Source: Anaerolineales bacterium
GTDB taxonomy: Bacteria > Chloroflexota > Anaerolineae > Anaerolineales > UBA4823
Assembly: GCA_022865865.1 (NCBI GenBank)
Contig: JALHTN010000522.1
Coordinates: 1 to 17,767, forward strand
Length of the DNA: 17,767 nt
Direction: 5' to 3'
Under the pieces are notes generated by a model. It did no database searches. It saw nothing but the letters and a program-made list of their open reading frames with translations, and had not been told where the DNA came from. Each line of letters begins with the position of its first letter. Within the stretch, counting starts at the first letter, position 1. Shown here one piece after another: positions 9,301 to 16,581 of this stretch. Made by a program: the position numbers and the translations under genes.

Positions 9301-12278
9301 TTGAACCACAGCCAGGTGATTTGCGTGGTTTCCCAGTTTACGAACCTCGCTATACACCAGTGGGCAGTGTAGATTTGATGACTGGTGAAGATGGAAAAGC
9401 CCGGATCGCATTCACTCCATCAGAACCAGGGACTTACCAGCTGCAGGTCAGCGGAATGGGAAGTAAGGGTGAAAATGCAATCACCCAGATTATCTTGTGG
9501 GTTGGCGGTCCTGGACAGGCGGAGTGGCCGACCTTGCCCAACCAGCGATTACGATTAACCGCGGATAAGAACTCCTACCAGCCTGGAGAAACAGCGCAGG
9601 TCTTTGTTCCAAACCCATTTGGCGAGAGTGCAGTTGCTTTAGTGACAACTGAACGGGGCATCTTATTTGAGCATCAAATCCTTCCGGTTAGTGGTTCGGG
9701 GTTTGATATTCCTGTCCAATTAGATGATGAGCAATCACCGAATATTTATCTCTCCGTTACCTTGATCAAACCCAATGGTGAAGGAGCAGCTGATTTTCGC
9801 CAGGGTTATTTGGCGATACCAATCGAACCCATTGAGCATACCCTAAATGTTTCACTCACCAGCGAGCCAATTGTGGTAGAACCCGGCGGGGAAATTATCA
9901 TGAACCTGTTGGTGGCTGATTCTCTGGGGAATCCCGTTGATGGAGAATTTTCCCTCTCAGTGGTTGATCTGGCGGTGCTTGCACTCGCGGATGCGAACTC
10001 GCCAGACATCGTCTCCGCATTTTACGGTGAACAACCGCTTGGAGTTAACACGAGTCTTAGTTTAGCCGGCTCGACACAACTGCAGTCATTTGGTCCGGAA
10101 GGTATCGGCGGAGGGGGTGGTGAGCTCGCTCAACCGGTCCAGATTCGCGAAGAATTTCTTGATACAGCTTATTGGAACGCAGATATTGTCACCGGTGCTG
10201 ATGGTCAAGCTCAGGTGAGATTGACCCTGCCAGATAATATAACCTCTTGGCAGTTGGATACCCGCGGCGTAACCCATGACACTCAGGTTGGTCAGGATAA
10301 CAATTTGGTGATTAGTACCAAAGATCTGCTGGTGCGTCCTGTTACACCCCGTTTCTTTGTAGCAGGTGACCATGTGTTGCTCGCTGCGGTGGTTCATAAC
10401 AACACAGGGGAAGTGCTGCAGGTGGAAGTTTCCTTGCAGGAGAATGGTTTCAAATTAGATGATCCTGAACTTGTGCTCCAGGAAGTTCGCATTCCATCTG
10501 GTGGTAGAGAGCGTGTTGAATGGTGGGGGACAGCTGAGGATGTCGAAAGTGTTAACCTGGTCTTCGCAGCCAGCGCGGGTGAATTGCAGGATGCCAGCCA
10601 ACCTGTCTGGGGTGAGCTGCCAGTATTGCGCTTTATCGCACCGCAAACTTTCGCTAGTTCAGGCGTTATGGACGAGGGTGGAGAGCGTCTGGAAGTGGTC
10701 AGTCTGCCGCGCTCATTTGACCCGCAAAGTGGTGAACTACAATTAGAGATGGCTCCTACTCTGGGCGCAGCCATGATGAGTGCTCTTGAAGCGCTTGAGT
10801 TTTATCCATACGCCAATACAGAGCAAACGGTTTCGCGTTTTCTGCCCAATTTAGAAACCTACCGGGTTATCCAGGAATTTGGATTGGAAGAACCTGGACT
10901 GCAATCTAATTTAGAGCGCATCCTGGAAGATTCAATATTGCAGTTGATCAATCAGCAGAACCCCGATGGTGGTTGGGGGTGGTGGAAAGGTGATCGGAGT
11001 GATACCTATATAACAGCCTATGCCCTCTATGGCTTGGTAAGGGCCAGGGAAGCGGGTATTGAAATCGAAGCTGAGGTGATCAATTCGGCAATAGATTACT
11101 TAACTGCCACACTGCCAACTCCAGATATGCTGGTTGACTCCTGGCAATTTGACCGCCTTGCATTTGTGCATTATGTGCTCTCTCAAGCAGGAGAAGGCGA
11201 TTTGGTTGGTGCGTCTGGTCTTTTCACGGCGCGTTCAAGATTAAATCCCTGGGCTCTAGCTTATTTGGCCATGACTTTGGAGAATCTCGCCCCAGGAGAT
11301 GAACGCATCCAGGTGCTTTATTCAGACTTGGAGGGAAGTGCGCAGCGCTCCGCGACTGGTGCACACTGGGAGAACCAGGAAGCCAGCTGGCAAAATATGA
11401 GCACGACCCTTCAATCTACAGCAGTGGTCCTTTATGCCCTGGCCAATCAAGATCCCGCTTCGCCCTTGGTCGCAGACGCACTGCGTTATTTGATGGCTCA
11501 CCGCAGTGCGTCAGGTGCCTGGAGTTCTACTTATGAGTCTTCCTGGGCTCTTATGGCATTAGCACAGGTAATGAAAGGGACGGGAGAACTAAGTGGTGAA
11601 TTTGAATTTTCTGCTGACCTCAACGATAAACCTTTGGTAGCTGGGGAGGCGGTTGGTAGTTCCCAACTCACGCCAATTGAGACTAGTACCTCAATATCCA
11701 GTCTATATCCTAGTGAGCCAAACAGCTTGACGATAATGCGTGGTGATGGCGTAGGAAGGCTTTACTATAATACTCACCTCAACGTGTATCGACCGGTCGA
11801 AGATGTTGCTCCGCTGGATCGGGGGATCAATATCACCCGGGAGTATTTTCCCTCCGATGTGAATTGTTTGGATGAAGACTGTCCTGCAATTAACCAGGCT
11901 AAGAATGGCGGGCTGGTCAATGTTCGTTTGACTCTCACCGTACCTGATTCCACATATTACTTAATGGTTGAAGACTATATCCCAGCTGGAGCGGAAATTC
12001 TCGATATTAGTTTGACCACCAACCAAGAAAAGCAGTACAATACAAACACAATATTTGAACAAGGGTGGGGGTGGTGGGATTTCAGCGCTCCAAGAATATA
12101 TGATGACCGAATTTCCTGGGCAGCAGATTATTTACCTCTGGGGACATACGAGCTCGTCTATCAGATGGTGACCTTGCTGCCTGGCGAATACCGGGTTTTA
12201 CCACCCAGGGCTTATCAGCTTTATTTCCCTGAAGTTCAAGGCAACGGCGCGGGTGAAGTCTTTGAGATTAATGAATAG
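6360..12278 (+). CDS. Bacterial alpha-2-macroglobulin-family lipoprotein lacking the thioester cysteine
   Basis: The 1972-residue protein is exported and lipid-anchored, with a hydrophobic segment at 20-34 and lipobox SSAC at Cys35. A Ser/Pro/Thr-rich stalk follows (about 36-75). Four SbsA-type Ig-like (Big_5) domains lie at roughly 75-170, 170-275, 275-375 and 378-480. Next come the macroglobulin domains, with YLYTDRPIYRPGQMVNFRV from residue 701, then a Gly-rich stretch near 1248 and the A2M core motif DTAYWNADIVTGADG near 1268. The thioester-type alpha-helical domain spans about 1465-1800 and includes GGWGWWKGDRSDTYITAY. The canonical CxEQ thioester motif reads N1486-T-E-Q1489, so no thioester can form. 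The C-terminal region ends with DRISWAADYLPLGTYELVYQ, as in YfaS-like proteins. Family members trap proteases that attack the envelope; without the thioester, trapping would have to be non-covalent. GGAG at 6348-6351 sets the start. No pbpC neighbour is present. Confidence 0.93.
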   Translation: MRLISDRSPDFGQSGLRHHWLYLLVFTLMLVSSACSFPSGETESPSPFPSQEVVQQATATLPAEPTPTPRPLPPELVESDPFPNAELSLDGSVIFYFNQSMERPTVEAAFSGLSGSFSWIDDSTLIFTPDTPLSPGTKLNLQFDTQAQATNGLPLVEPISLVYHAVGYLNLAQTVPEQGTEGVNPADPVVVTFNRPIVPLGADQANLPAAFSLEPEVEGHGEWLNTSTYVFSPEPSLAGGMEYSVRIKEDLVGLDGSPLQIRQPWSFTTAEPNLLSVEPVDGAKDVNLDSTVLLIFNHPMDPESIADEFTLREAENNRVQGEFTWNEESTEFTFTPDILLKRDRVYSLELGDETLSAGGTHIGTSYQTAFQTIPELSVVASDPADRGQLDVYSSVAVEFNSPIKFKNVLQFITFNPQVADLQANTDESGQTLWLGGYFNPDTAYTLTISPNLPDKWNGRLGQEFNLNFHSKPLEPSLVVTTGSDMIFMTPDQSSITIQATNISELTYSLGAVPLEDFQDLMAPGNYELRQTYHPERKLTLLRNLDIPANQSTPVEIPLSLDGGPLAPGIYSLRFNVGVEYIYPGPYLLIVSDINTTLKLSATDVLVWAVNLQDGAAIENTPVVIYSESGESLAQGQTDADGVLHSEIPIREMEDIYGISYAILGAPGEENFSAALSNWGQGLDGSSFGYRVDYTPPHLEGYLYTDRPIYRPGQMVNFRVILRQTYNGRYDLPDQANQILNLVNDFGEQIATFDLHLSEIGTAHGLYTLPEDIEPGVYRFILEEAGYSSVAFQVAEYRKPEIDLKVSFPADQSLAGENITGSVTANYFFGAPAGDVPVQWILLRKPANFHLPGYQVGKADTGWLSGLPGLFSFGFQEQVDQGEGKTNSSGTLDIELNVPLSDERHLYTLESTAVDESGLPVSARSDLLVNPAEFYIGIKPDSWSGRVARETGFDIQIVGWDQEPAGEQSLSADYSKIVWERIEPQPGDLRGFPVYEPRYTPVGSVDLMTGEDGKARIAFTPSEPGTYQLQVSGMGSKGENAITQIILWVGGPGQAEWPTLPNQRLRLTADKNSYQPGETAQVFVPNPFGESAVALVTTERGILFEHQILPVSGSGFDIPVQLDDEQSPNIYLSVTLIKPNGEGAADFRQGYLAIPIEPIEHTLNVSLTSEPIVVEPGGEIIMNLLVADSLGNPVDGEFSLSVVDLAVLALADANSPDIVSAFYGEQPLGVNTSLSLAGSTQLQSFGPEGIGGGGGELAQPVQIREEFLDTAYWNADIVTGADGQAQVRLTLPDNITSWQLDTRGVTHDTQVGQDNNLVISTKDLLVRPVTPRFFVAGDHVLLAAVVHNNTGEVLQVEVSLQENGFKLDDPELVLQEVRIPSGGRERVEWWGTAEDVESVNLVFAASAGELQDASQPVWGELPVLRFIAPQTFASSGVMDEGGERLEVVSLPRSFDPQSGELQLEMAPTLGAAMMSALEALEFYPYANTEQTVSRFLPNLETYRVIQEFGLEEPGLQSNLERILEDSILQLINQQNPDGGWGWWKGDRSDTYITAYALYGLVRAREAGIEIEAEVINSAIDYLTATLPTPDMLVDSWQFDRLAFVHYVLSQAGEGDLVGASGLFTARSRLNPWALAYLAMTLENLAPGDERIQVLYSDLEGSAQRSATGAHWENQEASWQNMSTTLQSTAVVLYALANQDPASPLVADALRYLMAHRSASGAWSSTYESSWALMALAQVMKGTGELSGEFEFSADLNDKPLVAGEAVGSSQLTPIETSTSISSLYPSEPNSLTIMRGDGVGRLYYNTHLNVYRPVEDVAPLDRGINITREYFPSDVNCLDEDCPAINQAKNGGLVNVRLTLTVPDSTYYLMVEDYIPAGAEILDISLTTNQEKQYNTNTIFEQGWGWWDFSAPRIYDDRISWAADYLPLGTYELVYQMVTLLPGEYRVLPPRAYQLYFPEVQGNGAGEVFEINE

Positions 12279-12454
12279 TCATTTATCAAACAACCATGTC
12301 GCTCCTGATCTATAATACTATTGATTAGGTTTGAGATTTGATGCACAGCATTTTTACGGGAGGCATCCCGATTAACGGATTGGTGTTGATTTTCGTTTTG
12401 CCCATTTGTGATTAACACTGGTTTACGCTCATTTTGGCATCCTTCGAGGTTATC

Positions 12455-12814
12455 ATGTCTGACAAGAAAAAAAACTCAATGGTTAATTCCGGCGGTGGTG
12501 GGGTGTTCAATGAAATATCTAATCATTTCAAATTAGTTTTCCGTCTCCTGCGTGATCCTCGGGTGAATCCATTCTTGAAACTGATTCCCATTGGAACCCT
12601 GATTTATCTGGTGATACCAGATTTGATTATTGGTCCCATAGACGATGCTGCCATAATCGGTTTTGGTCTGTTTATCTTTGTTGAGCTGTGCCCTCAAGGC
12701 GTAGTTGATGAACACAAGGCGGCTTTGGCTGGCGAAATTCCAGGTCAATGGAGAGACCCTCAGCAGATCGATGATGATGAAATTGTCGATGCCGAGTTTA
12801 CCGAAGAGGAGTGA
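12455..12814 (+). CDS. DUF1232-like small membrane protein
   Basis: The 119-residue protein has a basic, Gly-rich N-terminus and then LRDPRVNPFLKLIPIGTLIYL followed by IPDLIIGPIDDAAIIGFGLFIFVE. That layout, two hydrophobic hairpin segments around P-D-x4-P-x-D-D, resembles DUF1232 (YkvA-type) proteins of unknown function. An acidic tail follows (DDDEIVDAEFTEEE). The start is ATG at 12455 with GAGG at 12446-12449. An upstream TTG at 12434 is in frame, but it has no ribosome binding site and would place the binding site inside the gene. It is the first gene of a plus-strand run and is followed after 21 bases by the dehydrogenase gene. Confidence 0.7.
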   Translation: MSDKKKNSMVNSGGGGVFNEISNHFKLVFRLLRDPRVNPFLKLIPIGTLIYLVIPDLIIGPIDDAAIIGFGLFIFVELCPQGVVDEHKAALAGEIPGQWRDPQQIDDDEIVDAEFTEEE

Positions 12815-12835
12815 AAAGCGAACAAAGAGGAAATA

Positions 12836-14149
12836 TTGAGGCGCTTGTTTACCCTTTTCCTATGGTTTATAGTATTAGTGTGGGTTACCGCTTGTGGAGG
12901 TGCAGCTAACCAGATCTCGCAAACACCCACTCCAACCAATTTCTCAAGCTCGGAAATATTGCCAACAGCTACTCTTCTCCCACCTGAACCTTCCGCCGTA
13001 ATTCAAACTAAGACAGCCACTACACCCCCTGCGCATCCACCAACCATCATTCCTACTTTAAACAGATCATACCCGACTCAATTCCCGGATCCCGAGCAAT
13101 ATGGCTGGAAGTTGATCGTCAGTGGTTTGAACCGCCCAATCGGTCTGGCTCATGCTGGGGATGGCTCTGATCGTCTATTTATACTTGAGCAATCAGGAAT
13201 GATCCTGGTGATCAGAGATAACGATCTGCTGGCAGAGCCTTTCCTTGACATCACCGGGCTGGTTAGTTGTTGTGGTGAGCGCGGTTTGTTGGGGTTAGCA
13301 TTTCACCCTCAATACTCGGAAAATGGATATTTCTTCGTCAACTACACAGATATAAATGGGGATACCGTTATCGCCCGATATGAAGTCTCCGAAGATCCCG
13401 CTAAGGCCAACCCTGCTTCTGAAGAGAAGCTGCTGGTTGTTGAACAGCCTTACGCCAATCACAATGGTGGCGACATGAAATTTGGACCAAATAGCTACCT
13501 CTACGTTTCTTTGGGGGATGGTGGCAGCGGCGGTGATCCGCTCGGTAACGCTCAAAACATGAGTGTTCTCCTGGGCAAGCTGCTGCGACTGGATGTGGAT
13601 CAGGTTGATGGTTACGCCATTCCTCCCGATAATCCTTTTGTTGGTGGAGGAGCAGCTCCTGAAGTTTGGGTGGTTGGATTGCGAAATCCTTGGCGCATTT
13701 CGTTCGATCGCTTGACTGGAGATCTCTTCATCGGTGATGTTGGTCAGGGATCCTGGGAGGAGATCGACTTTCTACCTGCTGGACACCCGGGGGGAGCCAA
13801 CTTTGGCTGGAATTATCGGGAAGGCTCTCATCCCTTTGGGGCGGTTTCACCGCCTGGGGACTTGGGTTTGACCGATCCTGTGGCAGAATATGGTCGCGAT
13901 CAGGGCTTCACTGTGATTGGTGGTGTGGTATACAGAGGAGAGGAATTTCCTGAATGGAACGGCATCTACATTTATGGCGATTATGGATCGGGTTACGTCT
14001 GGGGCTTGTATCCTTCTCAAGACGGCTCCTGGCAGAACAGGTTATTATTCCAGGCGGACACCCCCATAACTTCGTTCGGAGAAGATGAGCGTGGGGAAAT
14101 CTATTTTGTCGATCAAAATGGTGGTCTGTACCAATTGGTGGATAAATAA
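12836..14149 (+). CDS. Lipoprotein PQQ-dependent glucose/sorbosone dehydrogenase-type beta-propeller
   Basis: The 437-residue protein begins with TTG (AGAGG at 12826-12830, 5-base spacing) and has a lipoprotein signal with lipobox VTAC at Cys20. A Thr/Pro-rich linker runs to about residue 80. The rest is a GSDH/YliI-type six-bladed propeller: GLNRPIGLAHAGDGSDRLF, GERGLLGLAFHP, NHNGGDMKFGP with the conserved His209, YVSLGDGG, LRNPWRISFD near 282-291, GDVGQGSWEEIDF, GANFGWNYREG and YIYGDYGSGYVW. Family members oxidise aldose sugars at the cell surface using PQQ. His209 and the Arg/Asn/Trp stretch are kept, but substrate and cofactor cannot be told from sequence, and no PQQ synthesis genes are in the window. 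A Cys-Cys pair (SCCGERG) precedes the second motif. It lies 3 bases before the first phosphoesterase and probably shares its operon. Confidence 0.88.
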   Translation: MRRLFTLFLWFIVLVWVTACGGAANQISQTPTPTNFSSSEILPTATLLPPEPSAVIQTKTATTPPAHPPTIIPTLNRSYPTQFPDPEQYGWKLIVSGLNRPIGLAHAGDGSDRLFILEQSGMILVIRDNDLLAEPFLDITGLVSCCGERGLLGLAFHPQYSENGYFFVNYTDINGDTVIARYEVSEDPAKANPASEEKLLVVEQPYANHNGGDMKFGPNSYLYVSLGDGGSGGDPLGNAQNMSVLLGKLLRLDVDQVDGYAIPPDNPFVGGGAAPEVWVVGLRNPWRISFDRLTGDLFIGDVGQGSWEEIDFLPAGHPGGANFGWNYREGSHPFGAVSPPGDLGLTDPVAEYGRDQGFTVIGGVVYRGEEFPEWNGIYIYGDYGSGYVWGLYPSQDGSWQNRLLFQADTPITSFGEDERGEIYFVDQNGGLYQLVDK

Positions 14150-14152
14150 TGG

Positions 14153-15181
14153 ATGGATACTGTGGGTAAATTCATGAAAAGCAAATATGGTTTTGTTTTG
14201 TTCGCCTGTGTATTTATTGGATTGTTCCCTGGTTCTTCTGGTGGTGGGACAGTTTTTTCGGCGCAAAGGTCGAATGTCAGCCCATCACAGGCATTGTCTG
14301 GGTTCCAAATTTTCGATTCTGATGCTGGGATAGAACCACACCAAGTTCAATCTGGGAGCTTGCGTTTTGCCGTAATTGGAGACTATGGGTCTGATTCTGA
14401 GGCTGAAGCTGATGTAGCTGTTTTGGTTAAAAGCTGGGATCCGGACATTATCGTCACCACTGGAGATAATAATTATAACAACGGTTCGGCAGACACGATT
14501 GATAAGAATATCGGCAAATACTACCGCGAATTCATTTATCCATACAAGGGCAGCTATGGCGAAGGTGCGCAGCTCAATCGACTTTTCCCCAGCCTGGGTA
14601 ATCATGATTGGAACACAACTGATGCGCAGCCCTATCTGGATTATTTCACCTTGCCAGGGAATGAACGCTACTATGATTTCACCTGGGGTGCGGTACACTT
14701 CTTTGTCCTGGATAGTGATGCTAACGAACCGGATGGCATATCTAGCACATCAGTTCAAGCAGCGTGGCTGAAATCCCAGCTGGCCAATTCAAGTTATCCT
14801 TGGAAGATCGTTGTCCTGCACCATGCGCCCTATTCATCAGGGGACCATGGTTCCAATGTTTTGAGGCAGTGGCCCTTTGCTGATTGGGGTGCTGATGTGA
14901 TACTTGCGGGTCACGATCACACTTACGAGCGCATCACCCAGGATGGCATCCTGTACTTTGTCAATGGTTTAGGCGGTAAGTCAATTTACGGGTTCCCTGA
15001 TATCGTGGACGGCAGCCAGCTGCGCTATAACGAAGATTACGGCGCTATGCTGGTTGATGTCTCCATTGGAAAGATCCGCTTTCGCTTCATCAACCGCCAA
15101 GGAGTAGTTATCGATGATATTGACCTGGTGAAACCACTTTCCTATTGGTATTTGCCTCACCTACAACAAAAATCGCCCTGA
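14153..15181 (+). CDS. Secreted purple-acid-phosphatase-like metallophosphoesterase (paralog 1)
   Basis: The 342-residue calcineurin-like phosphoesterase has a full metal-binding set: Asp77 in GDYG, Asp105 in TTGDNNY, Asn150-His151 in LGNHDW, His223/His224 in HHAPYSS and His254/His256 in GHDHTYER. This pattern fits a two-metal purple-acid-phosphatase/alkaline-phosphodiesterase-like enzyme acting on phosphomonoesters or diesters outside the cell. The N-terminus has a signal-peptide-like stretch (KYGFVLFACVFIGLF) and no convincing lipobox, so the protein is probably released. The start is uncertain: ATG at 14153 follows the upstream stop by 3 bases, while ATG at 14174 (MKSKYG) gives a more typical signal peptide. 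Neither has a good ribosome binding site. A close paralog follows 39 bases downstream. Confidence 0.88.
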   Translation: MDTVGKFMKSKYGFVLFACVFIGLFPGSSGGGTVFSAQRSNVSPSQALSGFQIFDSDAGIEPHQVQSGSLRFAVIGDYGSDSEAEADVAVLVKSWDPDIIVTTGDNNYNNGSADTIDKNIGKYYREFIYPYKGSYGEGAQLNRLFPSLGNHDWNTTDAQPYLDYFTLPGNERYYDFTWGAVHFFVLDSDANEPDGISSTSVQAAWLKSQLANSSYPWKIVVLHHAPYSSGDHGSNVLRQWPFADWGADVILAGHDHTYERITQDGILYFVNGLGGKSIYGFPDIVDGSQLRYNEDYGAMLVDVSIGKIRFRFINRQGVVIDDIDLVKPLSYWYLPHLQQKSP

Positions 15182-15220
15182 ACAAAATCAGTAAAACCAA
15201 ATATTATTTGAGAATGAATC

Positions 15221-16273
15221 ATGGATGAATTTGTGAAGTGTCTAATTAAACCGATTAACCAATTTCGATGGGTGCTTGCTGCAGCTTTCCTGTTCGCTGT
15301 TTTTCTTCCCGCCTGTATTCCAGCATCACAACCCCCTCCTCCATTACCAACTGAAACCCCTCTGCCTACACTAACCTTCACCCCGATTCCATCGCCAACT
15401 CTCACCCGACCACCATCTCCTCCTCAATTCACCGATACTCCTACAGCAATATTGCCGACCCCAACACTTGAGGACACACCTGTTCCCCAAAATGTACGCT
15501 TCGCGGTGATCGGTGATTATGGGAGCGGTTCTGAGGCAGAATCTGAGGTAGCAGACCTGGTGAAAAGCTGGGCACCGGATTTCATCATCACCACGGGTGA
15601 TAACAATTACCCGGATGGCGAATCAGAAACGATCGATGAACATGTTGGTCAATTTTTCCATGAATTTATTACACCCTATCAGGGCAGCTATGGGGAAGGG
15701 TCTCATGAGAATCGTTTTTTCCCCAGCTTAGGCAACCATGACTGGCACTCTCCTGGAGCAGAGCCCTACCTTGATTATTTCACCTTGCCGGGTAATGAAC
15801 GCTATTATGATTTTGAACGGGGACCAGTGCACTTCTTTGTCCTGGACAGTGATTCCCGCGAGCCGGATGGTGTCGGGCGAAGCTCTCAACAGGCAGCGTG
15901 GCTGCAATCCCATCTCGCCGCCTCAACCAGCCCTTGGAAGATCGTCTATTTTCACCATGCCCCTTACTCATCAGGTATGCATGGCCCAGTGGATTGGATG
16001 CAGTGGCCATTTGCTGATTGGGGTGCAGATGTCGTTTTGTCTGGGCACGATCATACCTACGAACGAATATCCAGGGATGGCATCCAGTACTTTGTCAACG
16101 GGTTAGGTGGGATGTCTAAATACTTATTCTTTGGGGTGATAGAAGGCAGCCAGGTGCGCTATAACGATGATTATGGTGCCATGCTGGTTGAGGCAGATCA
16201 GGATATGGTGATCTTGAAATTTATCAACCGCCAGAACGAGGTTATTGATACATTGCAGCTAAACAGGCAGTAG
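15221..16273 (+). CDS. Lipid-anchored purple-acid-phosphatase-like metallophosphoesterase (paralog 2)
   Basis: The 350-residue paralog of the preceding gene is clearly a tandem duplicate. Long identical stretches include SYGEG, FPSLGNHDW, YLDYFTLPGNERYYDF, WPFADWGADV and GHDHTYERI. The metal ligands are all kept: Asp99, Asp127, Asn172-His173, His245/His246 and His276/His278. Unlike paralog 1, it has a lipoprotein signal (hydrophobic 17-31, lipobox LPAC, Cys32) and a long Thr/Pro-rich stalk at about 38-90, which should tether it to the membrane surface. The likely role is extracellular phosphate or phosphodiester hydrolysis. The Shine-Dalgarno is weak. It is the last gene of the run; a strong new promoter begins 37 bases after its stop. 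Confidence 0.9.
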   Translation: MDEFVKCLIKPINQFRWVLAAAFLFAVFLPACIPASQPPPPLPTETPLPTLTFTPIPSPTLTRPPSPPQFTDTPTAILPTPTLEDTPVPQNVRFAVIGDYGSGSEAESEVADLVKSWAPDFIITTGDNNYPDGESETIDEHVGQFFHEFITPYQGSYGEGSHENRFFPSLGNHDWHSPGAEPYLDYFTLPGNERYYDFERGPVHFFVLDSDSREPDGVGRSSQQAAWLQSHLAASTSPWKIVYFHHAPYSSGMHGPVDWMQWPFADWGADVVLSGHDHTYERISRDGIQYFVNGLGGMSKYLFFGVIEGSQVRYNDDYGAMLVEADQDMVILKFINRQNEVIDTLQLNRQ

Positions 16274-16310
16274 CCAAAACAACGCATAATTTTAATCTTT
16301 CATTAATGAC

Positions 16311-16340
16311 TTGACATGTCCCAGATCTCCATGGTAGACT
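16311..16340 (+). promoter_or_regulatory. Promoter of the small-ORF / ABC transporter unit
   Basis: A perfect TTGACA at 16311-16316 and TAGACT at 16335-16340 are 18 bases apart. The expected start is near 16347, giving a 30-base untranslated lead before the small ORF. It is the only good promoter seen upstream of the ABC and GNAT genes. Confidence 0.75.
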
Positions 16341-16376
16341 GTCGCCATTAGAAATCCCGAAAGGAGTCGGATATTA

Positions 16377-16466
16377 ATGTTGAAAGTTTCTGATTACATT
16401 GCCCGAATTCGCCGTGCCGCTTCCGCTAGCGGTCAGGCTTTTTCCTTTTCGGAGTGCGCCTACTGA
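16377..16466 (+). CDS. Small ORF, 29 residues; candidate leader peptide
   Basis: An ATG-to-TGA reading frame of 29 codons lies 36 bases after a good promoter and behind a near-perfect AAGGAG at 16361-16366 (10-base spacing). The peptide begins with MLKVSDYIARIRRAA, which could form a short basic amphipathic helix, and ends with QAFSFSECAY. It holds five Ser, six Ala, three Arg and one Cys, and has no run of a single regulatory codon. It is followed by two intrinsic terminators and then the ABC ATPase gene. I do not recognise it. Possible roles are a ribosome-stalling leader peptide for attenuation of the downstream ABC/GNAT genes, or a tiny secreted or modified peptide exported by that ABC system. 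The first is favoured by the hairpin layout. The codons themselves show no frame disruption. Confidence 0.6.
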   Translation: MLKVSDYIARIRRAASASGQAFSFSECAY

Positions 16467-16500
16467 TCGAACAGTAAGATAGATTTCAGGAATTCGACAG

Positions 16501-16532
16501 CCACGGTTGTACTCCAATCCCGTGGTTTTTTA
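16501..16532 (+). terminator. Intrinsic terminator 1 after the small ORF
   Basis: CCACGG (16501-16506) pairs with CCGTGG (16520-16525) around a 13-base loop and can be extended by an A-T and a G-T pair. TTTTTT then A and another six T follow at 16526-16538. It lies 34 bases after the small ORF stop. Confidence 0.85.
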
Positions 16533-16575
16533 TTTTTTAATGATCGCCTTTACCTGCCACGGGAAACCCCGTGGC
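16501..16575 (+). promoter_or_regulatory. Candidate antiterminator formed by re-pairing of the two terminators
   Basis: The 3' arm of terminator 1, CCCGTGG (16519-16525), is perfectly complementary to the 5' arm of terminator 2, CCACGGG (16557-16563). The outer arms 16501-16506 and 16569-16574 also match. Both pairings can form together as one long interrupted hairpin, which would destroy both terminators and let transcription reach the ABC and GNAT genes. This is an inference from complementarity and needs a trigger such as a stalled ribosome or a bound factor. Confidence 0.45.
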
Positions 16576-16581
16576 TTTTTT
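16556..16581 (+). terminator. Intrinsic terminator 2 just before the ABC gene
   Basis: GCCACGGG (16556-16563) pairs perfectly with CCCGTGGC (16568-16575) around a 4-base loop and is followed by six T (16576-16581). It ends only 23 bases before the ABC start codon, the usual place for an attenuator. Confidence 0.9.

Noticed and set aside
12311..12316. TATAAT as promoter of the 12455 gene run
   Set aside because: No -35 hexamer is found at 15-19 bases upstream, and other nearby pairs are equally weak.
12357..12370. Hairpin CGGGA-GGCA-TCCCG as a terminator of the macroglobulin gene
   Set aside because: The stem is only 5 pairs and no T tract follows on either strand in the right position.
12434..12454. 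TTG start for the DUF1232-like gene
   Set aside because: It has no ribosome binding site, while ATG at 12455 has GAGG at a suitable distance.
16423..16432. Palindrome CCGCTAGCGG as an operator
   Set aside because: It lies inside the small ORF far downstream of the promoter and has no second copy near the promoter; it may only add local RNA structure.
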